A DNA stretch of 64,000 nt from Sulfuritalea sp. (GCA_016712985.1 JADJQA010000018.1:1-64000), one strand, 5' to 3'. Positions 1 to 9,857 are shown, counted from the stretch's first letter. Numbers and translations: made by a program. The notes: generated by a model from the sequence alone, not told the origin.

Positions 1-863
1 TTCTTTCCAAAGCTGTGGGGCTTGAACTGCATTGCCAGTGCGCGGCGCTCCTGGACCTGCTGTTCAGGGTCGCCGGGACCATAGTCGCCGCGCCGTGCGG
101 GAACGCGGAGCAGGTCTTCGAAGGAAACGCCCCTGGCCATGATCTCGCGCGGCAGCTCCAGCACGTCGACCATGCCTTCGTTCCAGACCAGCAGCTTGGG
201 TTGGTCGTCAAACACGCTGATGCCTTCGGCAGGCTGCCGAGGGATGTTCTCCAGCAGCGCCGACTGGCGGCGCAACTCAACCTCGACTGTGGTTCGCGCG
301 GCGACTTCCTCTTCAAGTCGGGCGTTGGTCCGCGTCATGACATCATGCAAGTCTGCTGCTCGCCCGGCGCAGATTCCAGCTTGCGGTGCATCAGGCCGAC
401 CTGGGTGATCATCAACCCTGCCATTGCCGCGAAAGTTGTCAGTGCCGCAATCCAACTGAAGGGCTGCTGATGAAGGCAGTTACATCGTAGGAAAAAACCA
501 GATGTCCGGCGATGACCAGTGTCGCCGTCGCCACTATCACTGCCCCGGATCCTATGGCGGCAATCAGGCCGCCGCGCGGTCCGTAAAAAGGAAGCGGCGA
601 CAACGCACAGTGCCAGGTGAACGGGCGCCGAGTTGCCTGTGAAACCGTGAACAAGTAGCCGAAAGCGCCGGCCAGATACAGGGCGACCAGCAGTATCGTC
701 GCCAGCCATCTGGCGCCGATGCGGCGGCGCAGGAGATAGATGACCAGGAATATTGGTAGATGGCAATGTGCGGAATGCTGAGCGGGTTGGCCAGATGCAG
801 GTTGCGCGCCATGTTGCCCCAGCAGAAGCGTGCCCAACGACGGCGACGGTGTAGGGTGGACAT
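1..863 (-). CDS. Membrane PAS-domain sensor protein, 5' part, frameshifted
   Basis: The gene runs off the left edge, so only the N-terminal half is present. Reading from the ATG at 863, preceded by an AGGTGGAG-like ribosome site, two or three frames together give a short leader, several hydrophobic segments (for example a run with FLVIYLLRRR and LVALYLAGAFGYL), then a charged linker (NARLEEEVAARTTVE) and a PAS fold of the PAS_7 type with the motifs EGISVFDDQPKLLVWN and RRGDYGPGDPEQQV. Proteins with this fold usually continue into a histidine kinase or diguanylate cyclase; the output domain lies outside the window, so the class cannot be named. At least two frameshifts interrupt it (near 770 and 450). 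It is divergent from cbbM and shares the intergenic operator region. Confidence 0.6.
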
Positions 864-985
864 CTCCACCTCTTCCCGGACCGACCGCATCAGGCGGATA
901 CGTTCGATACGTCGCTCGAATCCCCTGCCATACCTTTGCTCCTCCTCTTGTATTGCCGGTCTTCGGCAAACGGCTTGCTGTTCAT

Positions 986-1080
986 CTTATCACCGCGATA
1001 AGAAACAATGACTGCCGCTTATCGTTCGTGGAGGCTATCCTTTACTGATAGGAACGATAAAAGACGTGACTGTTGGTTAT
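986..1080 (+). promoter_or_regulatory. Putative CbbR-type operator upstream of cbbM, two modules
   Basis: Module 1 is TTAT (987-990), 7 nt, ATAA (998-1001), 17 nt, TTAT (1019-1022). Its first half extends to a perfect CTTATC/GATAAG inverted repeat. Module 2 is a degenerate copy: ATAA at 1057-1060, 16 nt, TTAT at 1077-1080. The same spacing and a similar inner core (TGACTG then GCTTAT) recur upstream of cbbO and fbp. TAT-N7-ATA satisfies the T-N11-A pattern of LysR-type regulators. CbbR as the binder is inference; no cbbR gene is in the window. Confidence 0.65.
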
Positions 1081-1158
1081 GGATTTCACTGACTAAGATG
1101 CCTGCCCAAGCCGCCATTGAATGCAATACTTCGTCACGCCGAGAATGAGGAGAACCGA

Positions 1159-2530
1159 ATGGATCAATCGAACCGCTACGCCGACCTCAGCCTCAGGGAA
1201 GAGGACCTGATCAAGGTGGCAAACACATCCTGGTCGCCTACAAGATGAAGCCCAAGGCGGGTTATGGCTATCTGGAGGCCGCGGCCCACTTCGCCGCCGA
1301 GTCCTCCACCGGCACCAACGTCGAAGTGTCCCACCGACGACTTCACCAAGGGCGTCGACGCGCTGGTGTATCACATCGACGAAGCCACCGAGGACATGCG
1401 TATCGCCTACCCGATCGACCTGTTCGACCGCAACATGACCGACGGCCGCATGATGATCGTTTCCTTCCTGACTCTGGTGGTCGGCAACAACCAGGGCATG
1501 GGCGACATCGAACACGGCAAGATCTGTGACTTCTACATGCCGGAGCGCGCCATCCAGTTGTTCGACGGGCCGGCGAAGGACATCTCCGATCTGTGGCGCA
1601 TCCTCGGCCGCCCTCTGAAGGACGGCGGCTGCATCGCCAGCACCATCATCAAGCCCAAGCTGGGTCTGCGGCCCGAGCCCTTCGCCGCCGCGGCCTACCA
1701 GTTCTGGCTGGGCGGCGACTTCATCAAGAACGACGAGCCGCAGGGCAACCAGGGTGTTTTGCCCGGCGAAGAAGGTCTATCCCTGGTCTATGACGCAATG
1801 AAACGCGCCATGGATGAGACCGGCGAAGCAAGATCTTCTCCGCCAAACATCACCGCCGACGACCATTACGAAATGCTGCATCGCGCCGACTTCATCCTGA
1901 AACCTTCGGCCCGGACGCCGACAAGGTAGCCTTCCTGGTCGATGGCTTCGTCGGTGGTCCCGGCATGATCACGACGGCGCGCCGCCAGTACGCCAACCAG
2001 TACCTCCACTACCACCGCGCCGGTCACGGCATGATCACCTCGCCGTCCGCCAGCGCGGCTACACGGCATTGGTGCTCGGCAAGATTTCGCGTCTGCAGGG
2101 GCTTCCGGGATTCACGTCGGCACGATGGGCTTCGGCAAGATGGAAAGCGACCAATCCGACAAACTCATTTGCTACATGCTGGAGCGTGACGAGTGTCAGG
2201 GCCCGGTCTACCACCAGAAGTGGTACGGCATGAAGCCGACAACCTCGATCATCTCCGGCGGCATGAACGCGCTGCGCCTGCCCGGCTTCTTCGAGAATCT
2301 CGGGCACGGCAACGTGATCAACACCGCCGGCGGCGGGGCTTATGGTCACGTCGACAGCCCCGCGGCTGGTGCGATCTCCCTGCGGCAGGCCTACGAGTGC
2401 TGGAAAGCCGGCGCGGACCCGATCCAGTGGGCCAGGAGCACAGGGAATTCGCGCGCGCCTTCGAGTCCTTTCCGAAGGATGCCGACATGCTGTACCCCGG
2501 TTGGCGCGAGAAGATCGGCGTGCCAAGTAA
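1159..2530 (+). CDS. cbbM: Form II RuBisCO large subunit, interrupted by frameshifts
   Basis: Catalyses carboxylation of ribulose 1,5-bisphosphate in the Calvin cycle. The start ATG at 1159 follows GAGGAG and opens with MDQSNRYADLSL, the form II N-terminus. Joined frames give about 457 residues, the usual length. The active-site segment STIIKPKLG (about 1640) and the lysine-carbamylation segment GGDFIKNDEPQGNQ (from 1711) are intact, as are GTMGFGKMESDQSDK and the C-terminal YPGWREKIGV. At least six indels break the frame, near 1218, 1330, 1752, 1785, 1835-1905, 2060 and 2430. Two are readable as one extra G (after AACCAG) and one missing C (in TATCCC) that together restore the frame. No substitutional decay is visible, so sequencing error is likelier than a pseudogene. 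cbbQ follows after a terminator-like hairpin. Confidence 0.9.
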
Positions 2531-2541
2531 CAAGAGTCATT

Positions 2542-2606
2542 CGTCATTCCGGGCTTGCCCCGGAACCCAGTAACATCTCTGGATGCCCGCCTGCGCGGGC
2601 ATGACG
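2542..2606. repeat. Palindromic intergenic repeat (REP-like)
   Basis: A 65-bp imperfect inverted repeat starts CGTCATTCCGGG and ends GCGGGCATGACG, with inner GAACCCAG/CTGGATGCC parts. It resembles the widespread proteobacterial GTCATTCC...GGAATGAC dispersed repeat class. It lies between cbbM and cbbQ and could form a stem in the transcript, possibly stabilising the cbbM part. Confidence 0.6.
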
Positions 2607-2617
2607 ACGGGGCCAGC

Positions 2618-2638
2618 CCCGCTGCAGCGGGCTTTTTT
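2618..2638 (+). terminator. Rho-independent terminator after cbbM
   Basis: CCCGCTGCAGCGGG forms a perfect self-complementary stem (2618-2631), followed by C and six T residues (2633-2638). It sits 88 bp after the cbbM stop and 38 bp before cbbQ, so cbbQ would depend on read-through or a separate promoter. Confidence 0.75.
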
Positions 2639-2675
2639 GGACCCGCATGTTTGACCATATTGATCGGATACGGCC

Positions 2676-3476
2676 ATGTCGAACAAGGAGCAATACCTCG
2701 TCAAGACGGAGCCTTTCTACCAGGCCCAGGGCAGTGAAGTTGCGCTCTACGAAGCGGCCTACCATGCGCGCCTGCCGGTGATGATGAAGGGCCCCACCGG
2801 CTGCGGCAAGTCGCGTTTCGTCGAATACATGGCCTGGCGGCTCGGCAAGCCCCTGATCAGCGTCGCCTGCAACGAAGACATGACGGCCGCCGACCTGGTT
2901 GGCCGCTACCTGCTCGACGCCAACGGCACGCGCTGGCTCGATGGTCCGCTGACCACGGCCGCGCGCATCGGCGCCATCTGCTACCTCGATGAGATCGTCG
3001 AGGCGAGGCAGGACACCACGGTGGTGATCCACCCGCTAACCGACCACCGCCGCGTACTGCCGCTGGACAAGAAGGGCGAGCTGGTCGAGGCGCACGCGGA
3101 TTTCCAACTGGTGATCTCCTACAACCCCGGCTACCAGAGCCTGATGAAGGACCTCAAGCAATCGACCAAGCAGCGCTTTGCTGCTTTCGATTTTGACTAT
3201 CGAAGCCGGGCTGGAAGCGCAGATCGTCGCAACGGAGACCGGGATCGATGCAGGCGTCGCGAGCAAACTGGGAAGATCGCCCACGCCGCGCGCAACCTCA
3301 AGGGCCATGGGCTCGACGAGGGCATCTCGACCCGCTTGCTGGTGTATGCCGCGATGCTGATCAAGGGTGCGGTCGAGCCGACGGAAGCCTGCCGCATGGC
3401 CATGGTGCGGCCCATCACCGACGACGCGGACATCCGCGACACGCTCGATCACGCCATCGACAGCGTTTTCGCTTAG
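2676..3476 (+). CDS. cbbQ: CbbQ, AAA+ RuBisCO activase subunit
   Basis: MoxR-type AAA+ ATPase of the CbbQ/NirQ/NorQ family, 266 aa, the normal length. With CbbO it forms a motor that removes inhibitory sugar phosphates from RuBisCO. Walker A GPTGCGKS is at residues 39-46 and Walker B ICYLDE at 102-107. The open frame is unbroken, but residues about 176-200 are read in the wrong frame: the +1 frame from about 3195 to 3270 gives EAQIVATETGIDAGVASKL, which fits the family, so two compensating indels are present there. The stop TAG uses TA from the host and G from the first base of the adjoining insertion sequence; without the element the stop would be TAA and the protein unchanged. CbbO, its partner, is displaced 10.8 kb downstream. 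Confidence 0.9.
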   Translation: MSNKEQYLVKTEPFYQAQGSEVALYEAAYHARLPVMMKGPTGCGKSRFVEYMAWRLGKPLISVACNEDMTAADLVGRYLLDANGTRWLDGPLTTAARIGAICYLDEIVEARQDTTVVIHPLTDHRRVLPLDKKGELVEAHADFQLVISYNPGYQSLMKDLKQSTKQRFAAFDFDYRSRAGSADRRNGDRDRCRRREQTGKIAHAARNLKGHGLDEGISTRLLVYAAMLIKGAVEPTEACRMAMVRPITDDADIRDTLDHAIDSVFA

Positions 3477-4717
3477 GCGTCGCGCAACAATAACATGACT
3501 AACTTTACTTCTGTGTTGGCAGGACCGCATAGTTCCAGTCGCCGTGAAACTTGTCCAGCTTGAGATTGAGGAAGCCAACTCTGCATCAGTGATCTTGATG
3601 CCGGTCGGGTACGTGCCTCGATCCAGTTCGGCGCGAATTCTCAGGCCGGCTTGCGTGGTTGTGTTGGCGATCAGATTGACGATGACTTCGTGACTCACCA
3701 ACGGTCTTCCTCGCCAGTTTTGCGTGATATGACAAAACATCCGATGCTCGATCTTGTTCCATTTGCTGGTTCCGGGCGGGAAGTGGCACACATGGACGGG
3801 CAGTCCGAGCCGGACCGACAAGCTCTGCAAGGCAACCTTCCACAACCGGCACCGACTGCCATTGCTTCCGCCGCCATCGGCGGTGATCAACAACTCCCTG
3901 GCATCGGGATAGCGTTTTGCGCCCATCTTTTTCCACCACCGGCCAATGGCTTGCACCGCGAACGCGGCGGTGTCGTGATCAATGCCCACGCTCACCCAGC
4001 CTGAACGTCCACTCGTTCCGGCTCGCCTTTGCGCTGCCACTCCCGCCCGTTGTTCTTGTACGGGCCTACGAGTTCTTTCTTTTTCGTGTCCACCGAAATC
4101 ACCGGTTGTCCACGCTGCTGGAATCGTTTCACCTTGGCGTTGATGTACTCGAACTGCGTGTTGCGGTCCGGGTGCTCCGTTCCCTCCAAGGTCTTGCGGT
4201 TGCCCTGCAAGCTGTAGCCGTCCGCATTCAGCAGTTGCGCCACAGTCCTGGCACTGATCGGGTGTCCCTGTCGCGACAACTCTTGCGCGAGATGACTCGT
4301 GCTCTTACACGTCCAGCGCAGCGGCGACTCCGGATCGCCTCGCGTCAACGGGGCGACCAGACGATCCAGTTCCGCGCTCAACATCGGGTCTGTTTCAATC
4401 AGGCGCTTGCGGCCACCGCCCGTCTTGCGCAACCGCGACGTGACCTCAGCATCGGGATCGGCATCTCGGGTCGCCAGCTCGGCCAAACCCTTGCGTATCG
4501 TGTTCGGCGACATCCCTGTGGCATCGCTTACCGCACTCCGCCGCCCCCAGCCATAGGCTCGCGCTTTCGGTCGCCGCCCAATGTCGACGCGCCCGTTCAT
4601 CCAACACCGATGCCAAGGATTGATACTTCAATCCGATCTGCTCTATCGCGGTTGCAATCTGCATACCGCTTTAGAACACATCTCGCAGACTTTCTCAAGC
4701 TATTTCTGCGCGACGCC
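3476..4717 (-). mobile_element. ISAzo13-family insertion sequence
   Basis: A 1242-bp element. Its ends are inverted repeats: the left starts GGCGTCGCGCA at 3476, the right ends TGCGCGACGCC at 4717, 11 bp perfect and about 21 of 27 matching. TTA at 3473-3475 and TTA at 4718-4720 look like a 3-bp target duplication. It carries one DDE transposase on the minus strand. The pre-insertion site reads GCTTAAGC, where the stops of cbbQ (+) and the Sel1 gene (-) meet tail to tail, so neither protein is altered. Confidence 0.8.
3505..4664 (-). pseudogene. ISAzo13-type DDE transposase, frameshifted
   Basis: Joined frames give a transposase with an N-terminal helix-turn-helix (SAVSDATGMSPNTIRKGL) and a DDE catalytic domain: first Asp in VISVDTKKKE, second in LITADGGGSNG, Glu in KWNKIEHRMF. 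It ends with DWNYAVLPTQK and a TAA at 3505-3507. The start ATG at 4664 opens MQIATAIEQIGLKYQSLA. At least three frameshifts occur, near 4565, 4000 and 3590. If they are real the element cannot move by itself; if they are read errors the transposase is complete. It is the only gene in the element. Confidence 0.8.
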
Positions 4718-6441
4718 TTAAGCAGGAGTCGGCGCTGGCGGCACGGCGAATACGCAGGCCGCCTCAGCCTCGGTCTTGACCAACCAGGTCTGTGCTTCCT
4801 CATCGCCCTGCGCGGCGGCCTTTTCCATCCAGCGCCGGGCTTCGTCGGGATCCTGTCGCAGGCCGCGTCCTTCGGCGTACAGCAACGCCAGCTCGCGTTG
4901 TCCTGCCGCATCGCCCTTTTCGGCGGCATCGAGAAACCATTCCGATGCCTCGGCGGCATTCGCCGTGACACCGACGCCATCGCGGAGAACATAGCCCACC
5001 GTGGTGCTGGCTTCGGCATGGCCCTGCTGGATGGCGCGCTGCAACCAGACCATGCCCTCCGCCACATCGCGGTCCACGCCCTCGCCTGTCAGGTAACACC
5101 AGCCCAGCTTGGCTTGTGCCGGCGCATGGCCGCGCGTGGCGGAACGCATGAAGCATCTGGCTGCTGCGGCGCGGTCGACCGGCACACCGATACCAGTGTA
5201 GTAAAGCCGACCCAGCAGATGCAGACCCCACGGATCGCCCTGCAACGACGCCAGATGAATCCACTTGTAGGCGACATGGGCATCCGCCGCCACGCCGCGG
5301 CCGGTCCATAGCAGACGCCCAGCGCCGCCTGTGCCTCGCTGGATCCGATTCGGGCCGCCTTCTCGTACAAACGTGCCGCCGCCGCGAGATCGGCAGCTTC
5401 GCCGCCCGCCATCAGGCGACCAAGCTGGTAGCAGGCATCCGCGTCGCCACCGTCGGCCGCGCGCGCAAGCCATTGCGGCCGAAGCGCGCGTTCTTCACCA
5501 CATCGACGCCCCAGAGGTACGCGAGTCCGAGCATCCGCTGGGCGTAAGGGTCGCCCCTCAGCGCGCCGGGCTTGAGCAGGGCTACCGCCTGCGCGCCATC
5601 CTTGGCGATACCCTCGCCGCGCAGCAGCAGACGGTTTTGCCAGCCGGCACTGGCACTCGATGTCGCCCATGGCCGCCCCGGCGATACCAGGCGGCGGCTG
5701 CCGCGAAGTCCGCCTGCTCGTCGCGGCGAAACTCCGCTTCGCGTCCCGACTGAAGAATGGCGGCGATGCAGCCGGCCTCGGCCGACTTGACGATCCATTC
5801 GCGGCCCAGCGCCTCGTCGCGGCGCACCCGTTACCCGCCAGCAACATTTGCCGATCCAATGGCCCGCCGTGGCGTCTCCGCCTCCCAGGCGGCATGGAGC
5901 ATTCGAATACCCGCAGTTGGTCCGCGCGGCCTTGCAGGTCCCCGCCCGCCAATCGGGCCAGATGGAACAGGGCCAAGGCCTCACCGCGCTCTGCCGCCTT
6001 TTCGTACAGGCTGTGCGCTTCCGCGCGGTCGGCAGGTGTCGCATCTCCGGTCAGCAGGATCGCCGCGAGATTGACATTTGGCTGCGCAGCTCGCCTTTGC
6101 AGGATCGCGAGGCCGGTACCAGGCGATGCCGCGACCGATGTCGCTCGGCATGCCGATGCCGTTGTCCAGCACCTTGCCCATGGAACTGCGCCGTCGCATC
6201 GCCTGCATTCGCCAGCGCCTCGATGGCGGCGACCGCCGCCAGATAGCAGCGCTGGCCTTCAGCTTCACGCCGCATCGGCATCGTCGAGTTCGACCAGGCG
6301 ATCCAGCGCTTCATCCAGATGCGCGGCGTTCTCCGGCCGGTGATCGAGATAGGCGCGGAAATCGTCCGGGCATTGGCTGTCCCGAATGACCTGCCAGATC
6401 AGCCGGTCGATGGCGGCATCGTCGTAACGGGGTCTCTGCAT
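4718..6441 (-). pseudogene. Sel1-repeat protein, many frameshifts
   Basis: The start ATG at 6441 opens MQRPRYDDAAIDRLIWQV. Joined frames give about 570 residues, mostly tandem Sel1-like (SLR) repeats such as AQAKLGWCYLTGEGVDRD, AAEKGDAAGQRELALLYAEG and ARRWMEKAAAQGDEEAQ. These alpha-alpha repeats form scaffolds for protein contacts, often in envelope or signalling functions. At least six indels break the frame. The last codons (PPAPTPA) are encoded by a dispersed 22-bp repeat and the stop TAA is the target duplication of the neighbouring insertion sequence. No signal peptide is evident. The partner or pathway is unknown. Confidence 0.6.
4727..4748 (+). repeat. Dispersed 22-bp motif, copy a
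   Basis: AGTCGGCGCTGGCG, 2 nt, ACGGCG. It lies at the tail of the Sel1 gene, ten bases outside the insertion sequence. Other copies are at 7237, 10685, 33853, 35833 and 53443. Confidence 0.55.
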
Positions 6442-6454
6442 GGCCCGGCCCCGC

Positions 6455-6618
6455 TCAGAACGCGCCGCAATTGACGATGCCCGCCGCCGGCTTTGCCGCG
6501 CGTGCGAACACCACGACCGTATCCGCTCCGTGCGTCTTGAAGACGAAGATGCCGGCCTGGCGCTTGTCGAATTCGTTGGAAGTGGTTTCAGGCGCGCGGC
6601 CAGGCAGATGTCGTTCAT
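6455..6618 (-). CDS. Small hypothetical protein, frameshifted
   Basis: An ATG at 6618 behind GGGGAC opens MNDICLAA. One indel near 6590 then gives ETTSNEFDKRQAGIFVFKTH and a C-terminus GIVNCGAF with a stop at 6455, about 54 residues in all. It ends 13 bp before the Sel1 gene and is likely co-transcribed with it. I do not recognise the family. Confidence 0.4.
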
Positions 6619-6733
6619 GTCGTCCCCTTTGCTGATTGGTGATTGGCGGATGGGAAGACAATATACCGGCCGCCATGCTCATGGTTTGAGCATGGCGGAT
6701 GGTTACATATTTACGTATGTTACCATTGTTGTC

Positions 6734-6886
6734 GTGAATTTTCAGATCAAGGAACTGCTTCAGCCCGATGGCCGCAGCCCCTTCGGCGCGTGGTTCGCCG
6801 CCCTGGATGTGACGGCCGCCGCCAAGGTGAGCGTTGCCGTTGCCCGCATCGAACAGGGCAAGAAGAATGAATCGAAAGGAAGCGAA
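6734..6886 (+). pseudogene. RelE/ParE-type toxin N-terminal remnant
   Basis: The frame from a GTG at 6734 reads VNFQIKELLQPDGRS then FGAWFAALDVTAAAKV and ARIEQG. This matches the first half of addiction-module killer proteins of the RelE/ParE superfamily, which run about 95-100 residues with a cKP/WELRI/YRVYY second half. That half is missing; the frame goes straight, without a stop, into the antitoxin. It is therefore a truncated toxin, perhaps fused in frame to its antitoxin. The exact start is uncertain (ATG at 6692 is the alternative). Confidence 0.45.
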
Positions 6887-7207
6887 ATGGCATTGACACG
6901 TGATTTCAAGGCAACGGTCGCGGCGCGCGTCCGCGACGACCCGGCGTTTGCACAAGCTTTGCTCGACGAGGCGGTCAAGCTTTTCATGAGCGGCGAACCT
7001 GATACCGCCAAACTGATCCTGCGCGACCTCGTCAATGCCACGGTCGGCTTCGAATCGCTGGCGGAAGAAATTCATAAACCAGCCAAGAGCCTGCATCGCA
7101 TGCTGTCGACATCGGGCAATCCGACCATGAGCAACCTCTCGGCCATCTTCGCCGCCATCAAGCGGCTGCTCAAGGTGGAAATTCAGACCAAGGTGGTGAT
7201 GGCTTGA
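6887..7207 (+). CDS. HigA-like antitoxin of a RelE/ParE module
   Basis: 106 residues from an ATG at 6887 behind AAAGGAAGCGA. The sequence MALTRDFKATVAARV, a LLDEAVKLFMSGEPDTAK helix and the segment HKPAKSLHRMLSTSGNP match the Xre-like addiction-module antidote family, which neutralises a RelE-superfamily mRNA interferase and represses its own promoter. The toxin gene immediately upstream lacks its C-terminal half, so this is probably an orphan or solitary antitoxin. The frame is intact while the toxin is not, as is common once toxin activity is lost. Confidence 0.75.
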   Translation: MALTRDFKATVAARVRDDPAFAQALLDEAVKLFMSGEPDTAKLILRDLVNATVGFESLAEEIHKPAKSLHRMLSTSGNPTMSNLSAIFAAIKRLLKVEIQTKVVMA

Positions 7208-7236
7208 GGTGGGCGGGCGACATTAGGTAGTCGCTG

Positions 7237-7258
7237 CGCCGTCCCGCCAGCGCCGACT
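7237..7258 (-). repeat. Dispersed 22-bp motif, copy d
   Basis: The reverse complement reads AGTCGGCGCTGGCG, 2 nt, ACGGCG. It lies between the antitoxin stop and the next gene. Confidence 0.55.
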
Positions 7259-7265
7259 ATTGATG

Positions 7266-7963
7266 TCAGCGCCAGTCGAGATGCAGCAAGGTGGCATTGC
7301 CTTTTGTCTCGGACGTGATCTGGATCGAGCAATGCTTACTACTCTGGCCTTCGGCATTCAGGCGGCGAATCCCTTGCAGATGATCCGGGGTAATGCAGCA
7401 GCCACAGACGACAAAGGAATCCGGAGCCGACTCCGGATTGGCGTCACAGTAATGCGCGAGCGCTTCGGCGTGACAGGTGGCGATGTCCTCGTGATACTGA
7501 CCGCTTCCCGAAAGGTGGGATATGGCGACCTTGCGCGCGCCCCACTGACCGCATGCGACCACAAGGGCTTCGTAGGTCACGTTGTAATAGAAGTCGCGGC
7601 AGGGCCGATGGCAGCGTACAGATGCAGGTAGGCGCTCGTAGCAAAGCGAGGTTTCGCCGGGTGCGAGGATGATGCCCCGTAACAGGCTGCCGGGTCGTTG
7701 GCTTGCCAAGGCAACGAGGGTGATCTGTTCGTTCTCGAAGCGATTCCAGTTGGCCAGTGGCTCGATTTCACCTTCGTAGGAAATGCCGAGGTCGCGTGAG
7801 AAGAAGTCGCGCGAAGCGCCAGTGGCGAAAGCCTTCCTCGGTAGGACACGATGCAAACATCCGCTTCGCCGCGTTCTGCCAAATCTTTGAAGAAGGCGTC
7901 GAAGTCGTAGCCGATGGCGGTGTCGTGACCTTGATTCGATTGGAGAGCGGCAAGAGGTTTCAT
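7266..7963 (-). CDS. Unrecognised protein, frameshifted
   Basis: An ATG at 7963 opens MKPLAALQSNQGHDTAIGYD. Joined frames give roughly 230 residues including RDFFSRDLGISYEGEIEPL, AYLHLYAAIGPA, YYNVTYEALVVACGQWGA, ISHLSGSGQYHEDIATCHAE and ITSETKGNATLLHLDW at the end. There are two or three indels (about 7835 and 7610-7640). There is no transmembrane segment or signal peptide. The His/Glu/Cys-rich stretch around HEDIATCHAEALAHYC could hold a metal, but I do not recognise a family. It is the last of four genes in the same orientation (ARH, SIR2, unknown, this one), which suggests a shared function. Confidence 0.5.
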
Positions 7964-8125
7964 TCACGCGTTTCTCTTTGGACGATTCCGACAATACGTT
8001 CGATTTCATCCACCGTTGTCACGAACCACTCCGAGCAAGGCGTCTGATTTCCATTGTCCCGACAATTTCAGGTAATCCCTGTACTGTGCGCTCGGTTAGC
8101 GAGACCTGATTTGCACGCCATGACT

Positions 8126-8673
8126 TCAGAAGCTTTGGCGGGCTAAAAAAAGCAGAACCTCTGCACTGGTCGTTGACGCGTCGCCGACGTCGCGGATGGT
8201 CATGCCTACCTTGATCGGGAACGGCTCATCCTTAATGAGTTCTGGGGAAGGTGAAAGCGTAGATCCAGCCATCTGTCCCAGAACCCGCCTCCTCAGCAAT
8301 TTCCTTGTCGATTTCATCATCTCTGGTGTCAGCCGTCTGCTCTCCGCTAGGCATGCGATACCAACCAGGTTCAACACGTTCGATGATCTCGTTATACCTG
8401 CCAACGTAGAGGGACGTACCAGCGAATGGCACTAAAAACAGACTCTGAGCGGCCATTTGGTCGTAAATAGGTTGCCTGCTGTTCCTCCTGCGTCAGGTAT
8501 TCGTTTGTTATTGCCTTAATCATTGGCAACAGGTGGAACTGCTGGCCGCTCCTGAATTCTTCGCTCTCAGTGATGCGCGGAAGCACCAGATACCGAGAGA
8601 AGCGATATCCGAACCCGTTTGAAACCGTGTACTCCAATGGCCCGGCAGTTGTTTCGATTAGCTTAAGCGGCAT
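8126..8673 (-). CDS. Unrecognised cytoplasmic protein, frameshifted
   Basis: An ATG at 8673 with AAGGAG seven bases upstream opens MPLKLIETTAGPLEYTVSNG. Joined frames give about 180 residues with SRYLVLPRITESEEFRSG, YVGRYNEIIERVEPGWYRM, DEIDKEIAEEAGSGTDG and a C-terminus STTSAEVLLFLARQSF. Two indels, near 8420 and 8240, break the frame. There are no membrane segments. The family is not recognised. The SIR2 frame, if its 3' end is read as proposed, runs into this start, suggesting translational coupling. Confidence 0.5.
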
Positions 8674-9587
8674 TTCCAGTGGCTCCTTGTTCAATGTCAG
8701 TGCTCGGATGATAGCTTCGGATACGGAGCCGAATCCCGATAATAGGCGGCGGTGGCGGCACCGTGAAGGGAGCCGACGCTATTGCATTCCATACCGCATC
8801 AACGAGTCGAGGCAGTATAGCTGCCGCGCTCCCTCGTAATGCAAGATCAATACTGTCGCTGAGTTCGGTCGGAACCGGGCTGATTTTCGATCACGACGGC
8901 GCCACGCCATTTCGCGCGCCACGGCAAGCTCGCCGCAGGTTGCACTTCGAGCGAACTACCGATGCAGATCAGTAGGTCGCAGGCGTCGGTGGCCGCCCAG
9001 GCGGCGTCGAGCACGTCCGCCGCCAGCGGCTCGCCGAACCAGACCATATCGGGTCGCAGCAGCGCCCGGCATCCGGGGCAGCGTGGCACGGGACCGGGCC
9101 TCAGTTCGATGGCGACGAGGTCTTCCCTGCCGGCGTAGGGATCGCATTCTTCGTCGAGCGCGTAGCCGTCGCAGACGGGGCAGATGATTGGGCTACGATC
9201 GCCGGCGAAAATCTCGTCGGCATCGACGAAGGCCTTCATGCGGAACAGGTTGCCGTGCAGTTCCAGCACGTCCCGACTGCCCGCCGCCTGGTGCAGGTTG
9301 TCGATGTTCTGGGTGATGACGGTCAGGTGCGGAACAAGGCCTGCCAGCCGAGCCACGGCGGCATGGCCGGCATTCGGCGCGGCGCGGCCAGACTGTGTCG
9401 GCCAGATGCGCACGAGGTTGGGATTGGCCGGGATACCGTGCCAGTCCCAGCGGACGGAAGGTTGGGATGCCGCTTCCCGCCGAAAGGCCGGCGAAATTTT
9501 CTGGCAGGTGCGCAGGCGCTGGCGGAGCGAATCGGGAATGTGGCGGGGGGGCGCAGCGCCCTTCCTGTGGGGGACCTTGTCGTTCAT
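8663..9587 (-). CDS. SIR2-family NAD-dependent deacylase/ADP-ribosyl-type protein, frameshifted
   Basis: Sirtuin core motifs are clear: SAGSGIPTFR (near 9470, alternate frame), ITQNIDNLHQAAG, LELHGNLFRMKAF, a zinc site with CPVCDG and RCPGC, and LRPDMVWFGE, IGSSLEVQPA. Sirtuins bind NAD and remove acyl groups from lysines; some act in defence or transfer ADP-ribose. The ATG at 9587 opens MNDKVPHRKGAAPPRH. Frameshifts lie near 9495-9425 and near 8870; after the latter the frame gives SIDLALRGSAAAILPRLVDA, the expected last helix, and stays open to a TAA at 8663-8665. The GAGIS loop of the NAD pocket is shortened in this reading. Its neighbour is an ADP-ribosylglycohydrolase. Confidence 0.65.
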
Positions 9588-9710
9588 CCCGCGACCGATC
9601 GGCGCAGGGCCCGAGCGGCTCGCGTCGGGACTTGCCGCTCTCCGCCGTCACAATCCCAGCCCCGCCGGTGAGACCTTGTTCTTGTTGCATTCACTTTTTG
9701 GCGTAGCGTT

Positions 9711-9837
9711 TATGCCTCGGCAATCACCCCCTTGTCGGCATCAAACCGCACAGTCGGCCCTGGCCTTACGGCGCCCCAGACCATCGAACATTTCCCAGCG
9801 GTGCTCCAAGTCTTTCGAAGAGTGTTTTTTGGTTCAT
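9711..9837 (-). pseudogene. Short gene remnant
   Basis: An ATG at 9837 opens MNQKTLFERLGAPLGNVRWS; after one indel the frame continues GAVRPGPTVRF and DADKGVIAEA to a TAA at 9711. I recall this N-terminus (LGAPLxNVRWSWGAVR) from small proteobacterial proteins of unknown role, so this is probably a decayed copy. The evidence is thin. Confidence 0.25.
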
Positions 9838-9857
9838 TGGTTTGCCGAATTATCGAG

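Noticed and set aside
3917..5311. 464-residue plus-strand frame across the IS and Sel1 gene
   Set aside because: It crosses the IS right end and runs antisense to two recognised genes.
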